In this document: positions 50,458 through 59,776 of the stretch, in pieces
Position numbering within the stretch: position 1 is the first letter of the stretch
Layout of the letters: each line of letters opens with the position of its first letter
DNA from: JAWKHR01 sp041394725
GTDB lineage: Bacteria; Acidobacteriota; Vicinamibacteria; Vicinamibacterales; SCN-69-37
Direction: 5' to 3'
Length of the DNA stretch: 64,000 nucleotides
Assembly: GCA_041394725.1 (NCBI GenBank)
Contig: JAWKHR010000007.1
Location: 62,001-126,000, forward strand
The notes under the pieces: model-generated
Databases searched by the model: none
Told to the model about the DNA's origin: nothing
The model's input: only the letters and a program-made list of their open reading frames with translations
Made by a program: the position numbers and the translations under genes

Positions 50458-51507
50458 ATGACCGGCGCGGCCGGCACCCTCGCGTTCCGGGCCCTCGAGG
50501 CCGATCTGCTGCCGGACGCGGTGATCCGGGCCGGCATCCGTCGGATGCTCCGCGCCCGGCTCGACAGCCTGCCGCCCGCGGATCCGGCCGGGCTGCGCGA
50601 CCTCCGGGCCAGGTTCGCGGCCGACCGCGGCGAGGGGCCGATCGCCGTCGCCACCGCCGAGGCGAACACGCAGCACTACGAGGTGCCGACCGCGTTCTAT
50701 CGGCACGTCCTCGGTCCCCACCTGAAGTACTCGTCCGGCTGGTGGGACGCGGAAACCACGAGCCTCGGCGACGCGGAGGCGCGCATGCTCGCCCTCACCT
50801 GCGAGCGCGCCGCCCTCGCCGACGGCCAGCGCGTGCTCGAACTCGGCTGCGGCTGGGGCTCCCTGTCGCTCTGGATGGCCGCCCGCTACCCGACGAGCCG
50901 CATCGTCGGCGTGTCGAACTCCGCCACGCAGAAAGCCTGGATCGACGCGCAGGCCCGCGAGCGCGGGCTCGCGAACCTCGAGATCGTCACCGCGGACATG
51001 AACGTGTTCGAGGCGCCGGGCACGTTCGACCGCGTGGTCTCGGTCGAGATGTTCGAGCACATGCGCAACTGGCGCGCCCTGCTCGGCCGGGTCCGGCGGT
51101 GGCTCGAGGCCGACGGGCGACTGTTCCTGCACATCTTCACGCACCGGACCCACCCGTACACCTACGAGGTGCGCGACGAGTCGGACTGGATGGCGCGGCA
51201 CTTCTTCACGGGCGGCATCATGCCGAGCGACGACCTGCTCGAGGCGTTCGACGATCTCTTCGGGATCGAGGCGCACTGGCGGGTCAATGGCACGCACTAC
51301 CAGCGCACGGCCGAGGCCTGGCTGGCGAACCTCGACGCGGCGCGCGAGGAGGTCTGGCCGATTCTCGAGGCCACCTACGGACCCGGCGAGGCGCGCCGGT
51401 GGTGGGTGCGCTGGCGCGTGTTCTTCATGGCGTGCGCCGAGCTCTGGGGCTGGAACGGCGGCGAGGAGTGGCTCGTCTCGCACTACCGGATGGCACCGCG
51501 CCCCTGA
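50458..51507 (+). CDS. CFA-synthase-like SAM-dependent methyltransferase
   Basis: A 349-residue enzyme. The CFA-like substrate lead-in (QHYEVPTAFYRHVLGPHLKY) is followed by the SAM motif VLELGCGWGS (126-135), SVEMFEHMRNWRALLGRVRR and HIFTHRTHPYTYE. It lacks the N-terminal lipid-binding domain of full CFA synthases, so the substrate may be a free or carrier-bound acyl group. A GGAAGG site precedes the ATG. It diverges from the desaturase operon over a gap of 145 bases and likely belongs to the same physiological unit. Confidence 0.92.
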   Translation: MTGAAGTLAFRALEADLLPDAVIRAGIRRMLRARLDSLPPADPAGLRDLRARFAADRGEGPIAVATAEANTQHYEVPTAFYRHVLGPHLKYSSGWWDAETTSLGDAEARMLALTCERAALADGQRVLELGCGWGSLSLWMAARYPTSRIVGVSNSATQKAWIDAQARERGLANLEIVTADMNVFEAPGTFDRVVSVEMFEHMRNWRALLGRVRRWLEADGRLFLHIFTHRTHPYTYEVRDESDWMARHFFTGGIMPSDDLLEAFDDLFGIEAHWRVNGTHYQRTAEAWLANLDAAREEVWPILEATYGPGEARRWWVRWRVFFMACAELWGWNGGEEWLVSHYRMAPRP

Positions 51508-51522
51508 CGCCTGGCCCGAGCT

Positions 51523-51651
51523 CAGAGCTGCAGATCGAGGGCCCTGGCCCGAGCCTCAGCGCTGCCGGTCGAGGGCCCTGGCCCGAGCGTCAGAGCTGCA
51601 GATCGAGGGCCCTGGCCCGAGCGTCAGAGCTGCAGATCGAGGGCCGTCGCC
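51523..51651. repeat. 34-bp tandem repeats derived from the DUF3014 gene end
   Basis: Units start at 51523, 51557, 51591 and 51625 with a 34-base period; the core reads GCTGCAGATCGAGGGCCCTG. The fourth, partial copy is the authentic 3' end of the DUF3014 gene including its stop, so the array looks like a serial duplication of that gene end into the gap between convergent genes. Confidence 0.9.
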
Positions 51652-52455
51652 AGCTGTCGCAGCCAGTCGAGCACGGCCTTGCGGTGCTCCGGCCCCATCA
51701 GCAGGAACTGCTTCTGGACGGGCCTTAGCGCGCGCAGCGCCGGGTCGTCGTACTCGTAGTAGCCTGGACGCCGCACGAGGGCCGGGTCCGACGGCAGGTC
51801 CGGCGTGGCCGCCAGGACGTGGTACGCCTGGATGACCGCCTGGTCGAAGTCTCCGCCGGCCGGGCTGCCGAGTTCCTTGTAGGCTTCGTCGAAGAGCGGC
51901 TTCACGTTGACGTAGAGCTGCGCCGCGTCGCGCGGATCGATCGACTGGAGCGCCGTGACCGCCGTGTCCCAGCGCGCGTAGCTCGCCGGCTCGATCGGTC
52001 CCTGCGCCTGGCCGCCGCGCAGCTGCAGCCGCGCCATCGGCCGCAGCACCGCGAGCGGCGAGGCCGGCGTCTTGCCGTCGCCGATCTGGACCACGGCCAG
52101 CGTCGCGCCGCGCACCAGGCTGTCGGTCGCGAGCAGGCGCGCGAGCAGCGGGTGCGCCGAAAGCGCCGAGACGAGGTTGCGGAGCAGCGAGTCCGACTCG
52201 GCGAGGCCCGGCAGGTCGATGGGCTGCGGCAGCGGCCGGTTGTTCGTGCCGACGGCGACCTCGGTGGCCGGCGTCGGCTGGGGCGGCGCCACGTCTGGCG
52301 CCGTGCGGCTCATCCACCAGAACACGAGCGTTCGCTTCCGCCGCCAGGCCGGCCACGCCGACCAGCACCAGGCGTACGATGGACGACCTCCGTGCCGGCT
52401 CGGGCGGAACCGGCGAGCCGCCGGAGGCGGGCTCGAGGATAGTCGTCGAGGCCCG
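51624..52455 (-). CDS. DUF3014 domain protein, frameshifted near N-terminus
   Basis: About 270 residues. The DUF3014 domain is complete in one frame (LPGLAESDSLLRNLVSALSA, FDQAVIQAYHVLAATPDLP, YYEYDDPALRALRPVQKQFL, LDWLRQLATALDLQL). The N-terminal lead-in (ILEPASGGSPVPPEPARRSS, IVRLVLVGVAGLAA) is in another frame, with the break near 52345 inside the single membrane segment. A LDDY-like beginning near 52450 is in a third frame and no clear start codon remains. The intact protein would be anchored in the inner membrane with a periplasmic domain. Function unknown. Confidence 0.7.
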
Positions 52456-52471
52456 CGTCGCTCCCTTGTCT

Positions 52472-55072
52472 CTACCTTACGACGACCCGGGCCCAGTCCC
52501 AGCCTTCGATGCCGCGCGCGTTGACGGCCTTGACCGACACGGTCGTGTTCGCCGGCAGCACCGGCAGCGTGGCCCTGGGCTCGGTGACGGTGAGCCGCGT
52601 GCGGAGTGGATCCGACTCCGGGCCGTAGGCCACGACGTAGGACCGGACGCCGGTCTCGGGGCTCGGCGTCCACTGCAGCGTCACGCCGCTGGTCGCCCGA
52701 TCCGCCCGCAGGTCCTTGAGGCGCGACGGGCTCGACGCCAGATACACGAGCGTGGCCGCCGTGACCTTCGCGGTCTCCAGGATCTGCTGGTGGTTCATCG
52801 TCTCGAGGAAGTCGGTCGGCTGGTGGTAGTTCGGGTTCGCCAGCACCGGATACGATCCGATGCCGCCGACGATGTCGCCCCACGCCTCGTAGTAGGCCGC
52901 CGCGTCGGTGCCACGGTAGTACTTCGCGTCGTAGGTGATCAGGTTGGTGAAGAGGAACGCGGCGCCATGCTGGATGTCCCGGATGCCGGCGTTGGAGTAG
53001 CGGATCGTGTTGTCCATCCGCGGCCCCTCGCCGGCCCAGCCGATCATGTCGTTGTTCAGCGCGCCGACGATGTTCCAGCCGGCGTCGTGGACGACCTGCA
53101 CGAAGTGCCGGCTGCCGAGCAGCCCGGCTTCCTCCCCAGTGAACGACGCGAAGACGACCGTGGCGGGCAGCGGCGTGCCCGCCAGCATCCGCGCCGCTTC
53201 GAGCAGTGCCGCCGTGCCCGAGGTGTCATCGTCGGCGCCGGGGCCCACGGCCACCGAGTCGAAGTGGCTGCTGACGACGTAGATCAGGTCCGGGTCGGTG
53301 GTGCCCCGCAGGGTCGAGACGATGTTCGCCGTCGGCGCGCCCCGGGCCTCGAAGCGCTGCAGGACCGGGTCGTAGCCGAAGGAGCGATAGGTCTTCTCGA
53401 GGTACTCGATCGCCTTCGCGTTGCCGGGCTGGGTGACGTATTTGGAGTCGAAGTCGAAGAGCGCCTTCTCGTAGTCCCAGACGCGGTTGACGCGGCCCTT
53501 CGCGAGCACGGACCGGATCTGGTCGGCCACCGGCTCGAAGGCGCGGGTCATGCGGTCCCGGAGGTCGCGCTCGTCGCGCAGTTGGCTCTCGACGCGCGCG
53601 AGCACCTCCGCCGCGGTCACCTTCTTCGTGAGATCGACCACGTAGACGCCCCGCTCGGCGGACACGGTGTCGCCGTCGCGGTCGGCCTGGATGGCGAGGT
53701 GGCGGCCGTCGGCGCTGGGGACCCAGACGCATTCGGGCTGATCGTGTGCGGACGCGGTTGTTGTCGAAGACGCGCGTCCGGGTGCCGGCCTCGAGGTCGT
53801 AGACCTGCGCGCGGCGATGCCGCGGTCGTCGCATCAGCGCCGAGCAGCGTGCGGCTCGTCAGAAAGCGGGGCAGCACGTCGCTGATGTCGCGCGTGACGC
53901 GCGTGCGTGCCGGCGCGATCGGACAGATAGATCTCCCAGTCGCGATCGGTCATGAGCTGGTAGACGACGCGCTGGCCGTCGGGCGAGAGCGCCGGCGCGT
54001 CGATTCGGTCCCGGCCGGTCCGGACGGCGGAGACTTCATCGCCGGCGGCGGGGAGACGTTGAGCGTGTAGGTGTCGGCGTCGCGGTCGATCCACGCGAGC
54101 GTGCTGCCGTCGGCCGAGACGGTTGGTTCGCGATCGGCTGGACGATGTAGGTGGCCGGGGTCGCGCTCGGCGGCCGCTGCCACCGCCGCGGCCCCCGAAC
54201 CCGCCACGGCCGCCGCGTCCGCCGCCAGGCCTCGGCGGCCGGCTCGGTTCGCGGAACGTCGGCGCGTTGCCGGGCTGGCAGACGAGCGTGCCGCCTGGCC
54301 ACCGTGACGTTGGTCTTGAACCTGCTCTGTCGTCGTCGCCCTGGCCGGAGCCCGCGGCGGCCACCTGGTAGACGTCGGAACGGGAGAGGTCATCGGGCGC
54401 GGCGCCCAGGAAGAGCAGCCGGCCGCCGTCGCCCCACGTCACGTCGGCCTTGAGCAGCGTGCCGGTGTCCACGACGCGGTCCGTGCCGGCGTCGAGGTCG
54501 CGCACGACCAGCGCGCCGTCCTTCGCGAGGAGCCACGCGAGGCTGGCCTGCGCGGCCTGGCGCGCCGGGGCGGGCGTGTCGGTGGCGGCGAGGGCGCGCA
54601 CCGCGGCGGCCCATTCGGGCGTCTGGGGCGGGCGGATCCACGCGATCTCGGCGCCGCTCGGCGCGAAGACGGCGCCGCCGCCCGGGAGGCGCGACACTTC
54701 CTCGGCCGTCGCGCCGGTCACGCGGGACACCACGGTCACCGGCGCGGACGTCGGGCCGGTCTCGTAGGTGGCGAAACGGCCGTCAGCCGAGATCGCCGGG
54801 TTGCGGCCGTCGGGCGTGAGTTCGGCCGTGACGAAGATCTCGCCGGTGAGCTGCGCCGCGCGGTCCAGGTACTGCGCCGCGTCGGACGACCGGAGCAGGG
54901 CCTGGAGCGTCTCGAGGGCCTGCGGGTAATCTCCCGCCTCCCAGGCGTCGACGGCCTGCTGCCACGGGGTCGACCCCGGTGCGGGCGCGGCCTGCTGGAA
55001 CGAGCGGACCGGCGCGGCGAACGCGGCCAGGCCCAGGACGGCCACCGAAGCGGCAATCAGGCGTGCGGACAT
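52472..55072 (-). pseudogene. TolB-propeller plus M28 aminopeptidase fusion, frameshifted in the middle
   Basis: The N-terminal 280 residues (start 55072, signal peptide ending near FAAPVRSF) hold TolB-like blades (TPDGRNPAISADGRFATYE, LSPDGQRVVYQLMTDRDWEI). The C-terminal 397 residues are an M28 zinc peptidase with SSHFDSVAVGPGADDDTSG, SFTGEEAGLLGS, ALNNDMIGW and NPNYHQPTDF as metal and catalytic sites, then a fibronectin-III-like end. Between 53700 and 54320 the reading moves through several frames (for example RVFDNNRVRTR). I estimate five or more indels. The intact protein would be about 866 residues, secreted, and degrade peptides. Confidence 0.75.
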
Positions 55073-55185
55073 GGGGGCATGATACGGCATGGCCCGCCGG
55101 CCGCGCGGGCCCCGCAGTTGCGCGGGGCGCGGGCACGTCCGACAATAGGCCGCGACGCTCCCCGTCGCCCCGAAGGACCGACCCG

Positions 55186-55689
55186 ATGACGACGAACGTG
55201 ACCGAAGCGATCAACCGGCAGATCGCCGCCGAGTTCACCGCCTCCTTTTCCTATCTCGCGATGGCCGCCTGGTGCGAGCACCACAAGTACATGGGCGCCG
55301 GCCGCTGGCTCCGCCTCCAGAGCGCCGAGGAGCACGGCCACGCGATGAAGCTCTTCGACTTCCTGCTCGCCCGGAACCACCCGGTGACGCTCGGCGCCCT
55401 GCCGGAGCCGCGCGGCGACTACGGGTCGCTCGTCGAGGTCTTCGAGCAGTCGCTCGAGCAGGAGCAGTCCGTGAGCCGGCAGATCGACGCGCTCTACGAG
55501 CTCGCGTTCAAGGAGAAGGTCTTCGCCGCGATGGCCGAGCTGCAGTGGTTCATCACCGAGCAGGTCGAGGAGGAGAAGACCGTGCGCGAGATCGTCGCGA
55601 AGCTGCACATGGTGCGCGACGACCCGGCGTCGCTGCTCGACCTGGATCGCGAGCTGGGTGCCCGGCCGGTGGCCGTCGCCGGGGCCTGA
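55186..55689 (+). CDS. Ferritin (FtnA-like)
   Basis: A 167-residue iron-storage ferritin. Ferroxidase ligands can be read as Glu16 (AAEFTASFSYLAMA), Glu49 and His52 (SAEEHGHAMK), plus the later Glu and Gln in the EQEQS and ITEQVEEEK segments. GDYGSLVEVFEQSLEQE and EEKTVREIV are typical of the non-heme bacterial group. A GAAGGA site precedes the ATG; TTGCGC (55117) and GACAAT (55141) could be a promoter with an 18-base spacer. It diverges from the M28 gene. Confidence 0.95.
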   Translation: MTTNVTEAINRQIAAEFTASFSYLAMAAWCEHHKYMGAGRWLRLQSAEEHGHAMKLFDFLLARNHPVTLGALPEPRGDYGSLVEVFEQSLEQEQSVSRQIDALYELAFKEKVFAAMAELQWFITEQVEEEKTVREIVAKLHMVRDDPASLLDLDRELGARPVAVAGA

Positions 55690-55723
55690 CGCCGGCCCCG
55701 GTCCCCGCCGGCGCCGGACCGCG

Positions 55724-55741
55724 CGGCACCGGCAGGTGCCG
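55724..55741. terminator. Hairpin between convergent ferritin and STAS genes
   Basis: CGGCACC (55724-55730) pairs with GGTGCCG (55735-55741) across a four-base loop. Without a T-tract it is only a possible bidirectional terminator. Confidence 0.4.
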
Positions 55742-55749
55742 GCGCCCGT

Positions 55750-56103
55750 TCAGCCCTGCGGGCCGGTGTCGAGATCGGCCCGGGCTGCCGCGGCCGAGTC
55801 GTAGTGCACGAACACGCCGCCCAGCCCGGCGAGCTGCAGCAGCTCCATGATGCGCGGCGGCGTGGCGACGAGCCGGAGCTGTCCGCCCTGGCGGCTCACG
55901 GTGACGTGGGCGCCGATGAGTTCGCCGAGGCGCGTGCTGTCGATGTAGGGTACGCCCGACAGGTCGAGCAGGACGTTGCGGGCGCCCCGCCTGAGGGCCC
56001 CGGTCACCGCGTCCTTGAGCACGCCCGGCTGGTCGTTGACCGTCAGCCGGCCCGTCAGCGTGATGGTCGCGACACCGCCGTCGCGCTGTTCCCGGATCTC
56101 CAC
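55750..56103 (-). CDS. STAS-domain anti-sigma-factor antagonist
   Basis: A 117-residue single STAS domain (TLTGRLTVNDQ, NVLLDLSGVPYIDSTRLGEL, GGQLRLVATPPRIMELLQLA). Ser56 in YIDSTRLG is in the position phosphorylated in SpoIIAA-type antagonists. Such proteins release a partner-switch sigma factor by binding its anti-sigma kinase, or act within membrane or signalling complexes. No kinase or phosphatase partner lies nearby. It is divergent from the BNR-repeat gene with only 24 bases between start codons. Confidence 0.92.
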   Translation of the reverse strand: MEIREQRDGGVATITLTGRLTVNDQPGVLKDAVTGALRRGARNVLLDLSGVPYIDSTRLGELIGAHVTVSRQGGQLRLVATPPRIMELLQLAGLGGVFVHYDSAAAARADLDTGPQG

Positions 56104-56127
56104 GACGGGATTATAAGGAGAACCTCG

Positions 56128-59025
56128 ATGATCTCCAGGCCTTCAATCGCCGGGCGCCCCGGGCGGGCGTCCATGCTGCCGGGGGTCGCGATCCTGGCCC
56201 TCGCGCTGGCCGGCCTGGTGCCGGGCGGGGCGTCGTCGCCGGGGCTGGCCGCCGCCTCCCAGGCCCCGGTCCAGGCCGACGCCCTGCTGCAGGACTACAC
56301 GTGGCGGTCGATCGGCCCCGCCTCGGCGGGCGGCCGCATCACCGACGTCGAGGCGCTCGACGCCGACTACCGGGTCGCGCTCGTGGCCGCCGCGTCGGGC
56401 GGCGTCTGGAAGACCGTGAACGCCGGCACCACCTGGACGCCGATCTTCGACCGGTACGGCAGCGCGTCGATTGGCGACGTCGCGTTCTTCCAGCCGGACC
56501 CGCAGGTCATCTGGGTCGGCACCGGCGAGGCGAACAACCGGAACAGCGTCGCCTGGGGCGACGGCATCTACAAGTCCACCGACGGCGGCGGGACGTTCGC
56601 GAACATGGGCCTCGGCGACACGTTCCAGATCGCCCGCGTCGTGACCCACCCGACGGACCGCGACGTCGTGTACGTGGCGGCCATCGGCAACCTGTGGGGC
56701 CACACGGGCCAGCGCGGCGTCTTCAAGACGACCGACGGCGGGCGGACCTGGCAGAAGCTGGGCGGCGGGCTCCCGGACGACGGGCGCACGGGCGCGACCG
56801 ACCTCGTCATCGACCGCGCGCATCCCGACACGCTCTACGCGGCGTTCTACGAGCGGCTCCGCCGCGCCTACCGCTTCGACAGCGGCGGCCCGAACGGCGG
56901 CATCTTCAAGACGACCGACGGCGGCCGGACCTGGACGAAGCTGACCAACGGCCTGCCCGCGGGATCGACCGGGCGCATCGGGCTCGACCTCTACCAGCGC
57001 GATCCCCGCATCCTGATGGCCATCGTCGAGCACGGCTTCCAGCCCGGGCCGAACGACCCGGACTACGCCGACATGACGAAGCTCGGCTCGGGCGTCTACC
57101 GGTCCGAGGACGGCGGCGCCTCGTGGACCTACGTCAACCGCTACAACAACCGGCCCTTCTACTACAGCCAGATCCGCATCAAACCGTCGGACGACCAGAA
57201 GGTCTACGTGCTCACCACGAGCTTCCGGTGGTCCACCGACGGCGGCCGGACGATCACGCAGGCGCCGCCGCCGTTCGGATCGAACTACGACCACCACGCG
57301 ATGTGGATCGACCCGGCGAACCCGGATCGGTTCTACCTCGGCAAGGACAAGGGCCTGACGCTGACGCAGGACCACGGCGCGACGTTCCACTTCTTCGACA
57401 ACCTGCCGATCGCCCAGTACTACGCGGTGGGCGTGGACATGCGCGATCCGTACGCGATCTACGGCGGCCTCCAGGACAACGGGTCCTTCGCGACGATGAG
57501 CTTCACGCGCGACGTGCTGGGGATCCGCAACGACTCGGCCTACAAGATGCACTGGGGCGACGGGATGCACGCGCTCGTCGACCCGAACGACTGGCGCACG
57601 GTCTATTCGTCGGCCGAGACCGGCAGCTTCCGTGTGTTCGATCCGTTGACGCGCACCGACACGTCGCGGCGCCCGCGGCCCGGCAACATCGACAACTTCC
57701 AGGATGCGACCGGGCTCGCGTCCGACGCCGACGAGGCGGACGAGGCGCTCCGGTTCAACTGGCAGAGCCCGATGATCCTCTCGCCGCACGATCCCGGCAC
57801 GGTCTACCTGGGCAGCAACCGCCTGCTGAAGACGACCGACAAGGGCGAGACGTGGCGGATCATCAGTCCGGACCTGTCCAAGGCCGATCCCGAGACGATC
57901 GTGGCCGAGTCGGGCGGGCTGACGCCCGACAGCTCCGGCGCCGAGAACTTCGCGTCGATCGTCTCGCTCGCCGAGTCGCCCGTCGCGCGGGGCGTCATCT
58001 GGGCCGGCACCGACGACGGCAACGTGCACGTCACGCGCGACGGCGGCGCGACCTGGACCGAGGTGGACGCCGGCATCCGCGGCATCCCGCCGCTGCTCTG
58101 GGTGAGCGACGTCGAGCCGTCGGGCGCGAACGCCGACACGGCCTACGTCGCGTTCGACGGCCACCGCAGCGACAACCGGGCGCCCTGGCTCTTCAAGACC
58201 ACCGACGGCGGCCGCACCTGGGCGAATCTCTCCGCGGGCCTGGCGCCGGACCAGCCGATCTACGTCGTGCTGGAGGATCCGGCCAACCCGAATCTCGTGT
58301 TCGTCGGGACCGAGTTCGGCGTGCAGGTCTCGCTCGACGCGGGGCGGACGTGGCAGCCGTTCGGCGGGCGGATGGCGCATGGCATGCCGACGGTCGCCGT
58401 GCACGACCTGGTGATTCACCCGCGCGACCGCGACCTCATCGCCGGCACGCACGGGCGCGGGCTCTACGTGATGGACGACATCAGCGCGCTGGAGCAGTGG
58501 CGGCCCGCGATGGCCGGCGAGCCGCTCCACGTGTTCGCGCAGCAGCCGGCCACGCTCTGGGTGGACGAGAGCCGGAGCGGGCAGATGGGAGAGGACACCT
58601 ACGCGGGTGAGAACCCGATCGACGTCGCGTCCGTGTCGTTCGCCCAGCGCGACCGCGCGCGGCTGCAGAACACGCCCGTCGTCACGTTCTTCGTGGCCCC
58701 CTCGGTCACCTCGCCCGTCGAACTGCGGATCGCGAATGGCGACGGCGATGCGCGGACGGTCGAGCTGCCCGCGCGCGCCGGCATCCCGCGGTACGGGTGG
58801 GAGGGCCGGTGCGACCCGGAGGGTGGCGGGGCCGCGCGGGGGCGCGGGGCCGGGCGTGGCGGGGCCGGAGGCCGGGGCGCGGGTCGCGGCGGCCGGGGCG
58901 GCCGGGGCGGCGCGGCCGTCGGGCCCGGCACGCTGAGCCTGACGCTCCGGGCCGGCGGCGCCGAGGCGAGCGGAACGCTGGCCGTCAGGCCCGACCCGAT
59001 CCTGGCAGGGGGCGGCGGCCGGTAG
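56128..59025 (+). CDS. Secreted VPS10/sortilin-like BNR-repeat propeller protein
   Basis: A 965-residue exported protein. The ATG at 56128 follows AAGGAG, and a signal peptide covers about residues 1-48. The body carries many BNR/Asp-box repeats (GVWKTVNAGTTWTPI, GIFKTTDGGRTWTKL, RLLKTTDKGETWRIISP, WLFKTTDGGRTWANL), as in sortilin-like propellers common in acidobacterial genomes. The end holds a short Gly/Arg-rich tract (RGAGRGGAGGRGAGRGG, about residues 910-930) inside an otherwise beta-rich C-terminal domain. Ligand or enzymatic role unknown; glycan or protein binding is typical. Confidence 0.9.
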   Translation: MISRPSIAGRPGRASMLPGVAILALALAGLVPGGASSPGLAAASQAPVQADALLQDYTWRSIGPASAGGRITDVEALDADYRVALVAAASGGVWKTVNAGTTWTPIFDRYGSASIGDVAFFQPDPQVIWVGTGEANNRNSVAWGDGIYKSTDGGGTFANMGLGDTFQIARVVTHPTDRDVVYVAAIGNLWGHTGQRGVFKTTDGGRTWQKLGGGLPDDGRTGATDLVIDRAHPDTLYAAFYERLRRAYRFDSGGPNGGIFKTTDGGRTWTKLTNGLPAGSTGRIGLDLYQRDPRILMAIVEHGFQPGPNDPDYADMTKLGSGVYRSEDGGASWTYVNRYNNRPFYYSQIRIKPSDDQKVYVLTTSFRWSTDGGRTITQAPPPFGSNYDHHAMWIDPANPDRFYLGKDKGLTLTQDHGATFHFFDNLPIAQYYAVGVDMRDPYAIYGGLQDNGSFATMSFTRDVLGIRNDSAYKMHWGDGMHALVDPNDWRTVYSSAETGSFRVFDPLTRTDTSRRPRPGNIDNFQDATGLASDADEADEALRFNWQSPMILSPHDPGTVYLGSNRLLKTTDKGETWRIISPDLSKADPETIVAESGGLTPDSSGAENFASIVSLAESPVARGVIWAGTDDGNVHVTRDGGATWTEVDAGIRGIPPLLWVSDVEPSGANADTAYVAFDGHRSDNRAPWLFKTTDGGRTWANLSAGLAPDQPIYVVLEDPANPNLVFVGTEFGVQVSLDAGRTWQPFGGRMAHGMPTVAVHDLVIHPRDRDLIAGTHGRGLYVMDDISALEQWRPAMAGEPLHVFAQQPATLWVDESRSGQMGEDTYAGENPIDVASVSFAQRDRARLQNTPVVTFFVAPSVTSPVELRIANGDGDARTVELPARAGIPRYGWEGRCDPEGGGAARGRGAGRGGAGGRGAGRGGRGGRGGAAVGPGTLSLTLRAGGAEASGTLAVRPDPILAGGGGR

Positions 59026-59261
59026 CGGGGCGCGGGCGGATGAGAGGCCGGTGGGCGGCGCCGATCGAAGGCCGGCCGCGGTATGATGCCCGGGTCCCTC
59101 GCGGGCCTCGCCGGACCAAGTCAGAGGCCCTACCTGCGGCGCCGATTCTCGCCGGTGCCACGGATGGAGGAGTTGCGAGCCCTGTCACGGGTGTCGGACT
59201 CTCCAGCCGGTTCTTCGTCCATGAGTCGCCGCGCCCGGACCGGGAACGATGAGGAGTGCAG

Positions 59262-59666
59262 ATGAAGTTCACCGGCCTGACCCCCAACCTCGTGTCCACC
59301 GACGTCGCGCGCGCGCTGGCGTTCTACCGCGACGTGCTCGGCTTCACCCTCAAGGCGAACGTGCCCGACGCGCCCCCGTACGTGTTCGTGTGGCTGGAAC
59401 GCGACGGCGTCAACGTGTTCGTCAACGACGTGAAGGCGGTCCGCGAGGACCTGCCCGACGTGCCCTCGCTCGAGCCGGGCCGATCGGGCGTGGCGATGTT
59501 CCTCGCCGTCGAGGGCGTCCGCGCCCTCTGGGACGACCTGCGCGAGCGGACGACCGTCGTCATGCCGCTCAAGACGCAGTGGTACGGCATGACGGAGTTC
59601 GCGATCACCGATCCGGACGGCTACGTGATCACGTTCGCGGAGCGGACGGGCGATAACGCGAAGTGA
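59262..59666 (+). CDS. VOC-superfamily (glyoxalase/bleomycin-resistance-like) protein
   Basis: A 134-residue single-domain VOC protein (TPNLVSTDVARALAFYRDVLGF, YVFVWLERDGVNVFV, MTEFAITDPDGYVITFAE). The last Glu is in the usual metal-ligand position. The ATG at 59262 follows GAGGAG by five bases, deciding against a GTG two codons earlier. The family includes glyoxalases, dioxygenases and drug-binding proteins; nothing narrows this one. The 236 bases before it hold no supported gene. Confidence 0.92.
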   Translation: MKFTGLTPNLVSTDVARALAFYRDVLGFTLKANVPDAPPYVFVWLERDGVNVFVNDVKAVREDLPDVPSLEPGRSGVAMFLAVEGVRALWDDLRERTTVVMPLKTQWYGMTEFAITDPDGYVITFAERTGDNAK

Positions 59667-59733
59667 TGGCGTCATGAGGCCGGCGGCGGCGCGCCATCGG
59701 GGCGCGCCGCTGCAGGCTCGCGGCGAAACACGT

Positions 59734-59739
59734 TAGAAT
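59734..59739 (+). promoter_or_regulatory. Possible -10 box for the P5C dehydrogenase gene
   Basis: TAGAAT lies 37 bases before the ATG, followed by an unusually T-rich stretch and a GGAGAGG ribosome binding site (59762-59768). No convincing -35 element. Confidence 0.35.
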
Positions 59740-59776
59740 TGGCTGTTTCGCTTTTCCGCCTGGAGAGGTCCATCCC

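Noticed and set aside
53226..53834. Separate gene between the propeller and M28 parts
   Set aside because: Only short fragments of this frame carry sensible text (RVFDNNRVRTR), which bridges the two halves; it is part of the frameshifted fusion gene.
59083..59265. 60-codon open frame before the VOC gene
   Set aside because: No ribosome site, no recognisable content and no conserved-looking composition; treated as intergenic.
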